Of a stretch of 64,000 bases of DNA, positions 7,857 to 18,168 are shown one piece after another (within the stretch, counting starts at the first letter, position 1; each line of letters starts with the position of its first letter). The notes below the pieces were generated by a model. That model ran no database searches and had not been told where the DNA came from. It saw only the letters and a list, made by a program, of their open reading frames with translations. A program made the position numbers and the translations under genes. Source of the stretch: Massilia eburnea (GTDB taxonomy: Bacteria; Pseudomonadota; Gammaproteobacteria; Burkholderiales; Burkholderiaceae_D); the NCBI RefSeq assembly GCF_009720745.1, contig NZ_WNKX01000014.1, positions 1 to 64,000 of the forward strand. Direction: 5' to 3'.

Positions 7857-8816
7857 CTACTTCTTCAGCTTCAGTCGTGCAGTGCGCAGGATTTCCACGC
7901 ACAGTTCTTCGTAGCTCACGCCGGTCGCGCGGGCAGCCATCGGCACCAGCGAATGGCTGGTCATGCCCGGCGAGGTATTCACTTCGAGCAGGAAGGGCTT
8001 CTGGTCCTTTTCGCGCAGCAGCACGTCGACCCGGCCCCATCCCTCGCAGCCAACGGCGCGGTAGGCCGCTACGGCCAGGCGCTGCATTTCGTCCTGCATT
8101 GCCTGGTCCAGCTGCGGCGGGCAGAAGTACTTGGTGTCGTCGGTGAAGTACTTGTTGTTGTAGTCGTAGTTGCCTTGCGGCGCCACGATCTCCACGATCG
8201 GCAATGCACGGGCGGTCTTGCCGGTGCCCAGCACGGCGACGGTGAACTCGCGGCCTTCCACGAATTCTTCGGCCAGCACGCAGTCGTCCAGCGCGGCGGC
8301 GGCATCGTAGGCGGCTTTCAGGCCGGCCTTGTCGCTCACCTTGGTGATGCCGATGGTCGAACCTTCGTGCGGCGGTTTCATGATCAGCGGCAGGCCGAGG
8401 CGCGCACCTTCCGCATCCAGGTCGGAGTCCGCGCCCAGCACGGCGTATTCCGGGGTCGGCAGGTTTTCGCGCAGCCACAGGATCTTGGTGGTGATCTTGT
8501 CCATGCCCACCGAGCTGGCCATCACGCCGGAGCCGGTGTAAGGGATGCCGAGCAATTCCAGCGCACCCTGGATGCTGCCGTCTTCGCCGTAGCGGCCGTG
8601 CAGCGCGATGAACACGCGGTCGAATTTTTCGGCGGCCAGTTCGGCCAGCGAGCGTTGGCCCGGGTCGAAGGCGTGGGCATCCACGCCTTGCGATTGCAGG
8701 GCCGCCAGCACACCGGTGCCGGACATGATGGACACGTCGCGCTCGGCGGACAAGCCGCCCATCAGCACGCCCACCTTGCCGAATGCTTTTGCTTCTTGTG
8801 CAGTCAGTTTGGTCAT
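7857..8816 (-). CDS. ddl: D-alanine--D-alanine ligase
   Basis: ATP-grasp enzyme that makes D-Ala-D-Ala for peptidoglycan, 319 residues. It shows the N-terminal GGLSAERDVS, HGRYGEDG (substrate loop), the ATP-grasp lysine segment LIMKPPHEGSTIG and the metal-binding end EVNTSPGMTSHSLVP. It corresponds to the DdlB copy found in dcw clusters. Four bases separate it from murC. Confidence 0.98.
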   Translation of the reverse strand: MTKLTAQEAKAFGKVGVLMGGLSAERDVSIMSGTGVLAALQSQGVDAHAFDPGQRSLAELAAEKFDRVFIALHGRYGEDGSIQGALELLGIPYTGSGVMASSVGMDKITTKILWLRENLPTPEYAVLGADSDLDAEGARLGLPLIMKPPHEGSTIGITKVSDKAGLKAAYDAAAALDDCVLAEEFVEGREFTVAVLGTGKTARALPIVEIVAPQGNYDYNNKYFTDDTKYFCPPQLDQAMQDEMQRLAVAAYRAVGCEGWGRVDVLLREKDQKPFLLEVNTSPGMTSHSLVPMAARATGVSYEELCVEILRTARLKLKK

Positions 8817-8820
8817 CGCA

Positions 8821-10209
8821 TCAGGCCTTCCAGTTCGTGAGTTTTGCCGGGACGCCGCTGATCGAGCCCGCGCCCATCGTGAGCACCACGTCGCCGTCGC
8901 GCACCACGTTCATGATCGTTTCCGGCATGTCGGCGATGTTTTCGACGAATACCGGTTCTACCTTGCCGCGTGCGCGGATCGCGTGCGCCAACGAGCGGCC
9001 GTCGGCTGCCACGATAGGCGCCTCGCCCGCTGCATACACATCCGACAGCACCAGCACGTCGACGGTGCTGAGGACTTTTGCGAAGTCCTCGAACAGGTCG
9101 CGGGTGCGGCTGTAGCGGTGCGGCTGGAAGGCCAGCAGCAGGCGGCGGCCAGGATAGGCGGCGCGCGCGGCGGCGGTGGTCACTTCCATTTCAATCGGGT
9201 GATGCCCGAAATCGTCCACCAGGGTGAAGCTGCCGCCCGACGGGATGGCGACTTCGCCGTATTTGGTGAAGCGGCGGCCCACGCCGGCGAAGCCTGCCAG
9301 GCCGGCTTGCGTTGCGGTGTCTGGCACCCCGATTTCGCGCGCGATGGCGACGGCGGAGCAGGCGTTCTGCACGTTATGCAGGCCAGGCTGGTTCAGCACG
9401 ATGTCGAGGTCCGGGAAACCTTCCTGCAGCACGGTGAAGTGCATCTGGGTGCCGACGGCGCGCGCGTTGATGGCGCGCACTTCGGCGTCTTCAGCGAAGC
9501 CGTAGGTCGTTACCGGCTTGGTCACCTGCGGAATGATGGCGCGCACGTGCGGGTCATCAATGCAGAGCATGGCGCGGCCGTAGAACGGCAGGCGGTGCGT
9601 GAAGTGCACGAAGGCTTGCTTCAGCTTTTCGAAATCGTGCTCGTAGGTCTCCATGTGATCGGCATCGATGTTGGTGATGACTTCGATCATTGGAGTCAGG
9701 TTCAGGAAGGACGCATCCGATTCGTCCGCTTCCGCCACCAGGTATTCACCGGAGCCCAGCTTGGCGTTGGCGCCGGCTGCGGTCAGGCGGCCGCCGATCA
9801 CGAAGGTCGGGTCCAGGCCGCCCTCTGCCAGCACGGATGCCACCAGGCTGGTGGTGGTGGTCTTGCCGTGGGTGCCGGCAATGGCGATGCCGCGCTTCAG
9901 GCGCATCAGCTCACCGAGCATCACGGCGCGCGGCACGATAGGAATCTTGCGGGCGCGCGCAGCGACCACTTCCGGGTTGTCGGCCTTGACGGCGGTCGAG
10001 GTCACAACCGCGTCGGCATTGCCGATGAAGGCTGCGTCGTGGCCCTGGTGCACGGTGGCGCCCATGTCGACCAGGCGCTGCGTCACGGCGTTCGAACCGA
10101 GGTCCGAGCCGGAGACGTTGTAGCCCAGGGTCACCAGCACTTCGGCGATGCCGCTCATGCCGCTGCCGCCGATGCCGACGAAGTGAATGTTCTTTACTTT
10201 ATGTTTCAT
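8821..10209 (-). CDS. murC: UDP-N-acetylmuramate--L-alanine ligase
   Basis: First amino-acid-adding Mur ligase, 462 residues. The N-terminal UDP-binding motif [12 protein letters not shown], the P-loop [12 protein letters not shown] (about 113-124), the central [10 protein letters not shown] and the C-terminal FQPHRYSRT are all present and family-typical. Its start overlaps the murG stop by 4 bp. Confidence 0.99.
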   Translation of the reverse strand: MKHKVKNIHFVGIGGSGMSGIAEVLVTLGYNVSGSDLGSNAVTQRLVDMGATVHQGHDAAFIGNADAVVTSTAVKADNPEVVAARARKIPIVPRAVMLGELMRLKRGIAIAGTHGKTTTTSLVASVLAEGGLDPTFVIGGRLTAAGANAKLGSGEYLVAEADESDASFLNLTPMIEVITNIDADHMETYEHDFEKLKQAFVHFTHRLPFYGRAMLCIDDPHVRAIIPQVTKPVTTYGFAEDAEVRAINARAVGTQMHFTVLQEGFPDLDIVLNQPGLHNVQNACSAVAIAREIGVPDTATQAGLAGFAGVGRRFTKYGEVAIPSGGSFTLVDDFGHHPIEMEVTTAAARAAYPGRRLLLAFQPHRYSRTRDLFEDFAKVLSTVDVLVLSDVYAAGEAPIVAADGRSLAHAIRARGKVEPVFVENIADMPETIMNVVRDGDVVLTMGAGSISGVPAKLTNWKA

Positions 10210-11276
10210 GCCAGTGCTTCCAATTCTTTTGCGATGGCGTCATTCGCATCGCGCTTGCCCACTGCGAGCGCGGCGGCCGCCATCTTTTGACAGGTATTGC
10301 GGTTCAAGGTCTGCAACAGTGCTGCCAGGCTTTCCGGATTCAACTCCGTCTGCGGCATGTGGATGGATGCGCCCTGCTTGGCCATCCACTGCGCGTTGTC
10401 GCGCTGGTGGCTGGTCGTCGAGGCCACCAGGGGAACCAGCACGCTGGCCACGCCAGCTGCCGTCAGTTCCGACACGGTGATGGCGCCGGCGCGGCAGATC
10501 ACGATGTCTGCCTGCGCGTAAGCACTCGCCATGTCGTCGATAAAATCGACCACGTGCGCTTCCACATGTGCCTGCGCGTAAGCCGCGCGCAGGGCTTCAA
10601 TGTTCTTTTTGCCCGACTGGTGGGTTACCAGCGGACGCTGTTCCGGCGCGATCATCGCCAGCGCGGCCGGCAGCGCATCGTTGAGCGCCTTGGCCCCCAG
10701 GCTGCCGCCCACCACCAGGATGCGCAGCACGCCTTCGCGGCCGGCGAAGCGCTGCTCCGGCGCCGGCATGGCGAGGATTTCCTTGCGTACCGGGTTGCCG
10801 GTGACGACGGCCTTGCCGGCAGCGGCGCCGAATTCCGCCGGGAAGCCGAAGAACACTTTCTTCGACATCGGCGCCAGCGTCTTGTTCGACAGCAGCAGGG
10901 CCGCGTCGGCGTTGACCAAGGCCAGCGGCACGCCGCGCAGCCTGGCCATCAGGCCGCCGGGCACGCAGACGTAGCCGCCCATGCCCAGCACCACGTCCGG
11001 CTTGCGCTTGCCGATGAAGCGGAAGCAGTCCAGGAAAGCGCCGATCATCTTGAAGCCGCCGCCGATGGTGTGCATCAGGCCCTTGCCGCGCATGCCGCTG
11101 AAGTGGACCACGTCCATCTCCACGCCATGTTTCGGCACCAGGTCGGTTTCCATGCCATGCGAAGTGCCCAGCCAGGAAACCTCCCAGCCACGAGCGCGCA
11201 TGGCCTGCGCAATCGCCAGGCCAGGGAAAATATGGCCGCCGGTGCCGGCCGCCATGATCATCAGGCGCTTGCTCAT
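10206..11276 (-). CDS. murG: MurG GlcNAc transferase (lipid II synthesis)
   Basis: Adds GlcNAc to lipid I on the inner face of the membrane. The 356-residue GT-B enzyme has the glycine loops [11 protein letters not shown] near the N-terminus, [11 protein letters not shown] (about 95) and [12 protein letters not shown] (about 190), and the donor-binding [15 protein letters not shown]. The start is the ATG at 11276, with GGAGGCC before it, overlapping the ftsW stop as ATGA. The much longer open frame upstream of this codon is out-of-frame ftsW/murD sequence. Confidence 0.98.
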   Translation of the reverse strand: MSKRLMIMAAGTGGHIFPGLAIAQAMRARGWEVSWLGTSHGMETDLVPKHGVEMDVVHFSGMRGKGLMHTIGGGFKMIGAFLDCFRFIGKRKPDVVLGMGGYVCVPGGLMARLRGVPLALVNADAALLLSNKTLAPMSKKVFFGFPAEFGAAAGKAVVTGNPVRKEILAMPAPEQRFAGREGVLRILVVGGSLGAKALNDALPAALAMIAPEQRPLVTHQSGKKNIEALRAAYAQAHVEAHVVDFIDDMASAYAQADIVICRAGAITVSELTAAGVASVLVPLVASTTSHQRDNAQWMAKQGASIHMPQTELNPESLAALLQTLNRNTCQKMAAAALAVGKRDANDAIAKELEALA

Positions 11277-12484
11277 AAGCGGCCTCCGCGCATCATGACC
11301 CTGTTTTCGTAGTCGATCCGCAGCAGGATCGCCAGGCCCACGCAGTTGATGATGATGCCGGTGCCGCCGTAGCTCATGAGCGGCAGCGTCAGTCCCTTGG
11401 TCGGCAGCAGGCCGAGGTTCACGCCCATATTGATAAACGTCTGTACGCCGATCCAGATGCCGATGCCTTTCGCGGCCAATCCGGCGAAGGTCTGGTCGAG
11501 GGCAATGGCCTGGCGGCCGATGTCGAAGGCGCGTTTGACGATCCAGTAGAACATGCCGATGGTGACCAGCACGCCGATCATGCCCAGCTCTTCGCCGATC
11601 ACGGCCAGCAGGAAGTCGGTATGCGCTTCCGGCAGGTAGTGCAGCTTTTCCACGCTGGCGCCCAGGCCCACGCCGCCGATCTCGCCGCGGCCGAAGGCGA
11701 TCAGCGAGTGGGTCAGCTGGTACGCCTTGTTCAGCGCATTCTCTTCTTCCCACGGATTTAGGTAGGCGAACAGGCGTGCGCGGCGGAATGGCGAGAGCCA
11801 GATAATGGTCACGAAGATCAGCACCAGCATGCCGGCAATGCCGCCGAACCAGACTGCGTTCACACCGCCCAGGAACAGGATGCCCATGGCGATGCAGACG
11901 ATCACGCCGAAGGCGCCCAGGTCCGGCTCCAGCAGCAGCAAGAGCCCCACGAAGGCAACGGCGAGCGCCATCGGCGCAAAGCCTTTGGACAGGCGGTGCA
12001 TGAATTCCTGCTTGCGCACGGTGTAGTCGGCTGCATACAGCACGATGAAGAGCTTCATCAGTTCCGACGGCTGGAACTGGAATACTTTCAGCGTCAGCCA
12101 GCGGCGGCCGCCGTTCACGTTGACGCCCAGGCCGGGAATCAAGACCAGCACCAGCGCCACCAGGGTGCCAATGAACAGGTAAGGCGCAGCCCTTTGCCAA
12201 TCCTCGATCCGCACGCGGAAGGCAACTGCCGCCGCCACAATCGCGATGCCGATGAAGATCGCCTGGCGCTGCACGAAATAGTAATTCTTGTAGGCGGCGA
12301 ATTTCGGCGAATCCGGCAGCGCGATCGAGGCCGAATACACCATCACCATACCGAACAGCATGAGCAGCAGCACCGACCAGACCAGCGGCTGGTCGTATTC
12401 CATCATCTTCGAATGACGTGCGCGTCCATCCAGCGGAGCTGGGGACTCGGCGCCACCGAAGCGGAATGGAAGCTGGATCGCCAT
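11273..12484 (-). CDS. ftsW: FtsW, SEDS peptidoglycan polymerase
   Basis: Septal peptidoglycan glycosyltransferase that works with FtsI. The 403-residue protein has about ten membrane segments and SEDS landmarks: [11 protein letters not shown] (extracellular loop), [20 protein letters not shown] with the catalytic aspartate region, the [15 protein letters not shown] loop and the C-terminal [10 protein letters not shown]. Its start overlaps the murD stop by one base. Confidence 0.98.
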   Translation of the reverse strand: MAIQLPFRFGGAESPAPLDGRARHSKMMEYDQPLVWSVLLLMLFGMVMVYSASIALPDSPKFAAYKNYYFVQRQAIFIGIAIVAAAVAFRVRIEDWQRAAPYLFIGTLVALVLVLIPGLGVNVNGGRRWLTLKVFQFQPSELMKLFIVLYAADYTVRKQEFMHRLSKGFAPMALAVAFVGLLLLLEPDLGAFGVIVCIAMGILFLGGVNAVWFGGIAGMLVLIFVTIIWLSPFRRARLFAYLNPWEEENALNKAYQLTHSLIAFGRGEIGGVGLGASVEKLHYLPEAHTDFLLAVIGEELGMIGVLVTIGMFYWIVKRAFDIGRQAIALDQTFAGLAAKGIGIWIGVQTFINMGVNLGLLPTKGLTLPLMSYGGTGIIINCVGLAILLRIDYENRVMMRGGRL

Positions 12485-13986
12485 CAGATCTCCTGCCCCG
12501 CATCAAGCGCGATCTCGCGCACGGTGTCGATGAACACCTGCGCGCGGTGCGCGTAGTTCTTGAACATGTCCAGGCTGGCGCAGGCCGGCGACAGCAGCAC
12601 GGCGTCGCCGGCATGGGCCAGCGCGGCGGCGCGTTTGGTCGCTTCTTCCAGCGTGGCGAAATCTTCCATCGGCACGCCGGTCGGTTCCAGCGCGGTACGA
12701 ATGGCAGGCGCATCGCGGCCGATCAGTACCACGGCGCGCACGAAGCGGCGCACCGGATTGGCCAGCGGGTCGAATTCCTGGCCTTTGCCGTCGCCGCCCA
12801 TGATGACCACCAGCTTTTGCTCGCCGGCGAAGGCCTGGCCCAGGCCCACCAGCGCCGCGACAGTCGCGCCCACATTGGTGCCCTTGGAATCGTCGTAGTA
12901 ATCGACGCCATTAATCGATGCGACCAGCTCCACGCGGTGCGGCTGTCCCTTGTATTCACGCAGACCGTGCAGCAGCGGCGCGAACGGCAGGCCAATGGCG
13001 CGGCACAGGGCCAGCGCAGCCAAGGCGTTGGAAGCGTTGTGCGTGCCACGGATCTGCAGCGCGTCCGCCGGCATCAGCTTCTTGGTGTAGCACTCCACCG
13101 GTGGCGGAGGAAGATCATTCTTCTTGCGGCGCTTCGGCGGTTCGGCGTCGTCGGTCGGTTCTGCCGTGGCGAGCCAGTACACCCCGCGCTCGTTGACCAG
13201 GCCGAAGCTGTGCGCCAGTTCCGGCGCGTCGGTGCCGAAGGTGACGTTTTCACCGGTCGGGTTGGACATCGCCATGGTCCACTTGTCATCGCGGTTCAAC
13301 ACGCGCACCGTGTCCTCGCCGAAGATGCGCTTCTTGTCGTCGGCATAAGCCTGCATGCTGCCGTGCCAGTCCAGGTGGTCCTGGGTAACGTTCAACACGG
13401 TCGCTGCGTCGGCGTTCAGGCTGTACGTCGTGTGCAGCTGGAAGCTGGACAGCTCGAGCACCCAGGCTTGCGGAAGGGCGTCGTTTTCCATCACTTCGCG
13501 CAACACGTCCAGCGCGGCTGGGCTGATATTGCCGGCCACGCGCACGGACAGGCCGGCGCGTTCGCACAGCTGGCCGGTCAGGCTGGTGACGGTGGTCTTG
13601 CCGTTGGTGCCGGTGATGGCGATAACTTTCGGCGCGTAGGCGCGGTCTTCCTTCAGCCATTTCAACGCCTGCGCGAACAGCTCGATCTCGCCCCAGACGG
13701 GAATACCCTTCTCCGCTGCCGCCGGAATGATCTCGGCCAGTTCCTTGTTCGGGCCAAGGCCGGGGCTGGCGCAGACGAAGTCCACGCCGTCCAGCAGCGC
13801 TGCATTGAACGGGCCTGCGATGAACTGCGTGCCCGGCAACTGTTCGCGCAGCAGCGGCAGGCGGTCCGGCACCGGACGCGTGTCGGCGACGCGCAGCAGC
13901 GCGCCGCAGCGCGCCAGCCAGTGCGCCATCGCCAGGCCCGATTCCCCGAGCCCCAGTACCAGTGCAATTTTGCCGCTATAAATCAT
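12484..13986 (-). CDS. murD: UDP-MurNAc-L-Ala--D-glutamate ligase
   Basis: Cytoplasmic Mur ligase, 500 residues. It has an N-terminal [10 protein letters not shown], the P-loop [24 protein letters not shown] and [15 protein letters not shown]. The start at 13986 overlaps the mraY stop by one base (TGATG); longer frames run into mraY. A lysine/arginine-rich insert with prolines (around 285-310, [14 protein letters not shown]) is longer than in E. coli MurD and is a feature of this lineage or this strain. Confidence 0.97.
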   Translation of the reverse strand: MIYSGKIALVLGLGESGLAMAHWLARCGALLRVADTRPVPDRLPLLREQLPGTQFIAGPFNAALLDGVDFVCASPGLGPNKELAEIIPAAAEKGIPVWGEIELFAQALKWLKEDRAYAPKVIAITGTNGKTTVTSLTGQLCERAGLSVRVAGNISPAALDVLREVMENDALPQAWVLELSSFQLHTTYSLNADAATVLNVTQDHLDWHGSMQAYADDKKRIFGEDTVRVLNRDDKWTMAMSNPTGENVTFGTDAPELAHSFGLVNERGVYWLATAEPTDDAEPPKRRKKNDLPPPPVECYTKKLMPADALQIRGTHNASNALAALALCRAIGLPFAPLLHGLREYKGQPHRVELVASINGVDYYDDSKGTNVGATVAALVGLGQAFAGEQKLVVIMGGDGKGQEFDPLANPVRRFVRAVVLIGRDAPAIRTALEPTGVPMEDFATLEEATKRAAALAHAGDAVLLSPACASLDMFKNYAHRAQVFIDTVREIALDAGQEI

Positions 13987-15155
13987 CAGCGCAGTTTCAA
14001 AGTAGACAGGCCAACCAGGACCAGCATCATCGTGATAATCCAGAAGCGCACGACGACCTGGGTTTCTTTCCAACCTTTTTGTTCAAAGTGGTGGTGCAGC
14101 GGCGCCATCAGGAACACGCGGCGGCCAACGCCGTAGCGCTTCTTGGTGTACTTGAACCAGCCCACCTGGATAATCACGGACAGCGTTTCGGCAACGAAGA
14201 TGCCGCCCATGATGAACAAAACGATTTCCTGGCGTACGATCACGGCGATCGTGCCGAGCGCGCCGCCCAGCGCCAATGCACCGACGTCGCCCATGAAGAC
14301 CTGCGCAGGGTGCGCGTTGTACCAGAGGAAGGCCAGGCCGGCACCCGCCATCGCACCGCAGAAGATAATCAGCTCACCGGCGCCAGGAATGTGCGGGATG
14401 AACAGGTATTTCGAGTAGGTCGCGGAACCAGTCAGGTAGGCGAACAGACCCAGGGCCGAGCCGACCATCACGGTCGGCATGATGGCCAGGCCGTCCAGGC
14501 CATCGGTGAAGTTCACAGCGTTGGAGGTACCGACGATCACGCAGTACGTCAGCGCAATAAATCCCCACACGCCCAGCGGATAGCTGATGGTCTTCACGAA
14601 CGGCACGATCAGGTCGGCCTTTGGCGGCAGGTCCATCGAAAAGCCAGACTGCACCCACTGGAAGAACAGCTCGAACACTTTTGCCGGTGTTGGCGCCGAC
14701 ACGGAGAACGCAAGGTACAGCGCGGCGGCGATGCCGACCAGCGACTGCCAGAAGTATTTTTCGGCCGAACGCATCCCCTCCGGATCCTGGCGCACCACCT
14801 TGCGGTAGTCGTCCACCCAGCCCACGGCGCCGAAGCCCATGGTCACGACCATCACTGGCCAGATCAAACGATTCGACCAGTCGCACCACAGCACGGTGGC
14901 GATACCGACGGCGAGCAGCAGCAACACGCCGCCCATGGTCGGGGTGCCGTGCTTTTTCAGGTGGGTCTGCGGACCATCGGTGCGCACGGCCTGGCCGTAC
15001 TTCATGACGGTCAGTTTGCGGATCACGGCGGGGCCGGCGATCAGGCCGATCAGCAGGGCCGTGATGGTAGCCATCACAGCGCGGAAGGTGATGTAGTTAA
15101 AGAGGCGGAATGCCCCAATGTCGTCCTGCAGAAGTTGTGCAAGCCAGAGCAGCAT
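13986..15155 (-). CDS. mraY: Phospho-MurNAc-pentapeptide translocase
   Basis: Makes lipid I from UDP-MurNAc-pentapeptide and undecaprenyl phosphate. The 389-residue membrane protein has about ten helices, the catalytic aspartate pair GWVDDYRK (about 112-119), [10 protein letters not shown] (about 196-205) and [11 protein letters not shown] with the HHHFE loop near the end ([11 protein letters not shown]). The start is 2 bp after the murF stop. Confidence 0.99.
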   Translation of the reverse strand: MLLWLAQLLQDDIGAFRLFNYITFRAVMATITALLIGLIAGPAVIRKLTVMKYGQAVRTDGPQTHLKKHGTPTMGGVLLLLAVGIATVLWCDWSNRLIWPVMVVTMGFGAVGWVDDYRKVVRQDPEGMRSAEKYFWQSLVGIAAALYLAFSVSAPTPAKVFELFFQWVQSGFSMDLPPKADLIVPFVKTISYPLGVWGFIALTYCVIVGTSNAVNFTDGLDGLAIMPTVMVGSALGLFAYLTGSATYSKYLFIPHIPGAGELIIFCGAMAGAGLAFLWYNAHPAQVFMGDVGALALGGALGTIAVIVRQEIVLFIMGGIFVAETLSVIIQVGWFKYTKKRYGVGRRVFLMAPLHHHFEQKGWKETQVVVRFWIITMMLVLVGLSTLKLR

Positions 15156-15157
15156 GA

Positions 15158-16624
15158 TTAGTGTGATTCCTTTGTTACTTGTTGCGATCCAATCAAATGC
15201 TGCACGACCCGTTCCATCTTCATGAAGCGGGAGCCCTTGATCAATACGGTTGCATCCGGCGTTACTGCGGCGCTTACGGCCCGCAGCAGCGCGTCGAATT
15301 CCTGGTGGTGCTGGGCATGCGGCGCCATGTGGGCGGCCAGCGTGCCGGTGGCGAAGAAGTGCTCGATGCCTTTGCTCGCGGCATAGGCGGCAACTTCTTG
15401 GTGAAACTCTTTCCCTTGTGTGCCGACTTCACCCATGTCGCCCAGCACCAGCACGCGCGGCGCTTTCGCTTTTGCCAGCACGTCGATGGCGGCGCGCACG
15501 GAGTCCGGGTTGGCGTTGTAGGTGTCGTCGATCAGCAGCGCGCCGTTGGCGGCTTGTTTTTTCTGCAGGCGCCCGTTCACCGGCGCAAAGGTTTCCAAAC
15601 CGGTGCGGATGGTGGAGGTGTCGATGCCGGCAGCATAGGTACACGCAATGGCGGCCAGTGCGTTGCGGACGTTGTGCTCGCCGGCGGCCTGTAAAGAAAC
15701 ACTGAAGTGGCGCGGCACTGCGTCCGGCGCCGCGAAACTTGCGGCAGCGCCAGTGGCGCCGGCGACTACGTTTTCGGCGGGGAAGGCGGCGGGACGGATG
15801 GTGACCGCCAGCTCCGCGCCGAAATCGCCTGCGGTATAGGTGCAGCTCACATTGGCGGCGGCATCCAGGCCAAAGGTCAGCACGCGGCGGCCAGCGGACA
15901 GCTCATGCCAGACCGGGGTGAACTCGTCGCCATGCGGGAACACTGCCACGCCGTCGGCCGGCAGCGCGGACAACACGCTGCCGTTCTCACGCGCCACCGC
16001 TTCCACGGTGTGCATGAATTCCTGGTGCTCGCGCTGGGCGTTGTTCACCATGCCGATGGTCGGCGCGGCGATGGCGCTCAGGCGGCCGATTTCGCCGGGA
16101 TGGTTCATGCCCAGCTCCACCACGGCGGAGCGGTGCGAGGCATCGAGGCGGAACAGCGTGAGTGGCACGCCGATCTCGTTATTCAGGTTGCCACGCGTTG
16201 CCAGGCGACCGTCTTCGCCATGGGCTGCCGCCAGGATTGAGGCGATCATTTCCTTGACGGTGGTCTTGCCGTTCGAACCGGTGACGGCGATGACCGGCAG
16301 CGCAAACTGCTTGCGCCAGTAATTGGCGATCTGGCCCAGCGCCACCAGGGTGTCCGGCACCACGATGGCCGGCAAGGTCCAGCCTTCCGGCAGCTTGTCG
16401 ACGACGACGGCGGCCACGCCCTTGTCCACTACCTGCGGCAGGAAGTCGTGCGCATCGAATACCTCGCCGCGCAGGGCGACGAAGAGCTGTCCGTTGCCGA
16501 CCGTGCGGGTGTCGGTCGACACGCCGTCAAAGTCCAGCGCCAGCGCGGCGTCATTGGTCAGCACACCGTGATGCAGGTGCGCGCCGGTCAGCGCAGGCAG
16601 GATGTGGGCAAGGGTGCTGCGCAT
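15158..16624 (-). CDS. murF: UDP-MurNAc-tripeptide--D-Ala-D-Ala ligase
   Basis: Adds D-Ala-D-Ala, the product of Ddl, to the tripeptide precursor. The 488-residue Mur ligase has P-loop [11 protein letters not shown] (about 115-125), [11 protein letters not shown] and [15 protein letters not shown]. It overlaps murE by one base. Confidence 0.98.
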   Translation of the reverse strand: MRSTLAHILPALTGAHLHHGVLTNDAALALDFDGVSTDTRTVGNGQLFVALRGEVFDAHDFLPQVVDKGVAAVVVDKLPEGWTLPAIVVPDTLVALGQIANYWRKQFALPVIAVTGSNGKTTVKEMIASILAAAHGEDGRLATRGNLNNEIGVPLTLFRLDASHRSAVVELGMNHPGEIGRLSAIAAPTIGMVNNAQREHQEFMHTVEAVARENGSVLSALPADGVAVFPHGDEFTPVWHELSAGRRVLTFGLDAAANVSCTYTAGDFGAELAVTIRPAAFPAENVVAGATGAAASFAAPDAVPRHFSVSLQAAGEHNVRNALAAIACTYAAGIDTSTIRTGLETFAPVNGRLQKKQAANGALLIDDTYNANPDSVRAAIDVLAKAKAPRVLVLGDMGEVGTQGKEFHQEVAAYAASKGIEHFFATGTLAAHMAPHAQHHQEFDALLRAVSAAVTPDATVLIKGSRFMKMERVVQHLIGSQQVTKESH

Positions 16625-18168
16625 CAGTGCGGCCTCATCATGGTCAGGCGTGCAGACAATGCCAGTTGCGCATGCTCGGCGTCCGAGAACGGCATCTTGC
16701 GGCCCTTGATTTCCTGATAGGGCTCATGGCCCTTCCCTGCCAGCAGGATCACATCCGCCTTGCCGGCATTACGCACGGCGGACAGGATCGCAGCTGCGCG
16801 GTCTTCCACCGTCATGAATTCCGAATTCGGATTGTCACGGTCCATGCCGGCGACGATCTGGCGGATGATTTCAGCCGGTTCTTCGCTGCGCGGATTGTCG
16901 CTGGTGACCAGCACATGCTCCGCCATCTGCGAGATGCGGCCCATCTGTGGACGCTTGCCCGGATCGCGGTCGCCGCCGCAGCCGAAGACGCACCACAGGT
17001 GGCCGCCACGGTCGTTCGCCACGGAGCGCAGGGCTTCCAGCGTCTTTTCCAGCGCATCCGGCGTATGCGCGTAGTCGATCACGACCATCGGCGCCTCCTG
17101 GCCGCCGATCTGCTGCATGCGTCCCGGGGCCGGCTGCAGCGATTCGATGCCGTCGATCGCAGTGCGGAAGGCGATGCCTTTCGCCAGCAGCGCGGCCAGC
17201 ACGGCCAGCGCATTGCTGACATTGAACGGACCAACCAGCTGCGTGCGCACGTGGGCGTGGCCGAAGGTCGAATCCAGGTTGAATTCCGTGCCCAGGTTGC
17301 GGCTGCGCAGGGAGCTGGCGCGCAACATGGAAATGCCCTGCACGTTCGGCTGCGCCTTGATGTCTTTCAGCGTGTAGCCGATGATGGCCGGCTTGCGCGG
17401 CGCCTTGGATGCCTTGATGTGGGCAATCAAACGATGGCCCATTGGATCGTCCAGGTTCACGACGGCGTGCTTCAGGCCCGGCCAGTCGAACAGGATGGTC
17501 TTGGCGGCTTCGTAATTCGCTTCGTCGCCGTGGTAGTCCAGGTGGTCGCGGGTCAGGTTGGTGAAGATTGCCACGTCGAAGTGCATGCCCTCGGTGCGGC
17601 CCTGGTGCAGGCCGATCGACGATGCTTCAATCGCCAGCGCACCAGCGCCGTCGGCGTGCACTTCGCTCAGTTTACGCGCCAGCAGCACGGCGTCCGGCGT
17701 GGTGTAGCCGGTTTCGTCGAATTCCACTTCGCCACGCGCACGGAACATGCCCACGCCCAGCGTGCCGATCACGGCGGTCGTTTCGCCAACCTTGGCCAGC
17801 GCCTGGCCGGTCCAGACGGCGCAGGAAGTCTTGCCGTTGGTGCCGGTGACGGCGACGGTGAACATGCCCGCATCCGGCTGGCCATACCAGGCGTGCGCAA
17901 TCGGTCCTGCCTGTTTTTTCAGGCCGGGCACGGCGAGGTGCGGCACAGTGTGTGCAGCGTCCCAGGCGTAACCGGTATCGTCAAACACCACGGCGGCGGC
18001 GCCGTTGGCGATGGCGGCGGCAATGAAAGTGCGGCCATCCTTGGCGTCGCCAGGATAGGCAAAGAACACGTCCCCGGCCTTGATGCGGCGCGAGTCCGAT
18101 GCCAGCTGCGCGTTTGGCGCTGCTTCGCGCATCCAGCTGATAATTTCTTGATGGGTCATCGTCGTCAT
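16624..18168 (-). CDS. murE: UDP-MurNAc-tripeptide synthetase (meso-DAP adding)
   Basis: Adds the third residue of the stem peptide. The 514-residue ligase has P-loop GTNGKTSCAVW and a DNPR motif (in TSDNPRSEEP), the signature of meso-diaminopimelate specificity. DYAHTPDALEKTL is also family-typical. The ATG at 18168 follows GGAGGCC placed inside the end of ftsI; an ATG three codons later is possible. Confidence 0.98.
   Translation of the reverse strand: MTTMTHQEIISWMREAAPNAQLASDSRRIKAGDVFFAYPGDAKDGRTFIAAAIANGAAAVVFDDTGYAWDAAHTVPHLAVPGLKKQAGPIAHAWYGQPDAGMFTVAVTGTNGKTSCAVWTGQALAKVGETTAVIGTLGVGMFRARGEVEFDETGYTTPDAVLLARKLSEVHADGAGALAIEASSIGLHQGRTEGMHFDVAIFTNLTRDHLDYHGDEANYEAAKTILFDWPGLKHAVVNLDDPMGHRLIAHIKASKAPRKPAIIGYTLKDIKAQPNVQGISMLRASSLRSRNLGTEFNLDSTFGHAHVRTQLVGPFNVSNALAVLAALLAKGIAFRTAIDGIESLQPAPGRMQQIGGQEAPMVVIDYAHTPDALEKTLEALRSVANDRGGHLWCVFGCGGDRDPGKRPQMGRISQMAEHVLVTSDNPRSEEPAEIIRQIVAGMDRDNPNSEFMTVEDRAAAILSAVRNAGKADVILLAGKGHEPYQEIKGRKMPFSDAEHAQLALSARLTMMRPH

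Noticed and set aside
10206..12713. 835-codon minus-strand ORF that includes murG
   Set aside because: Only the last 356 codons are MurG; the upstream part is the wrong frame of ftsW and murD. The ATG at 11276 with its ribosome site is the true start, so there is no fusion.
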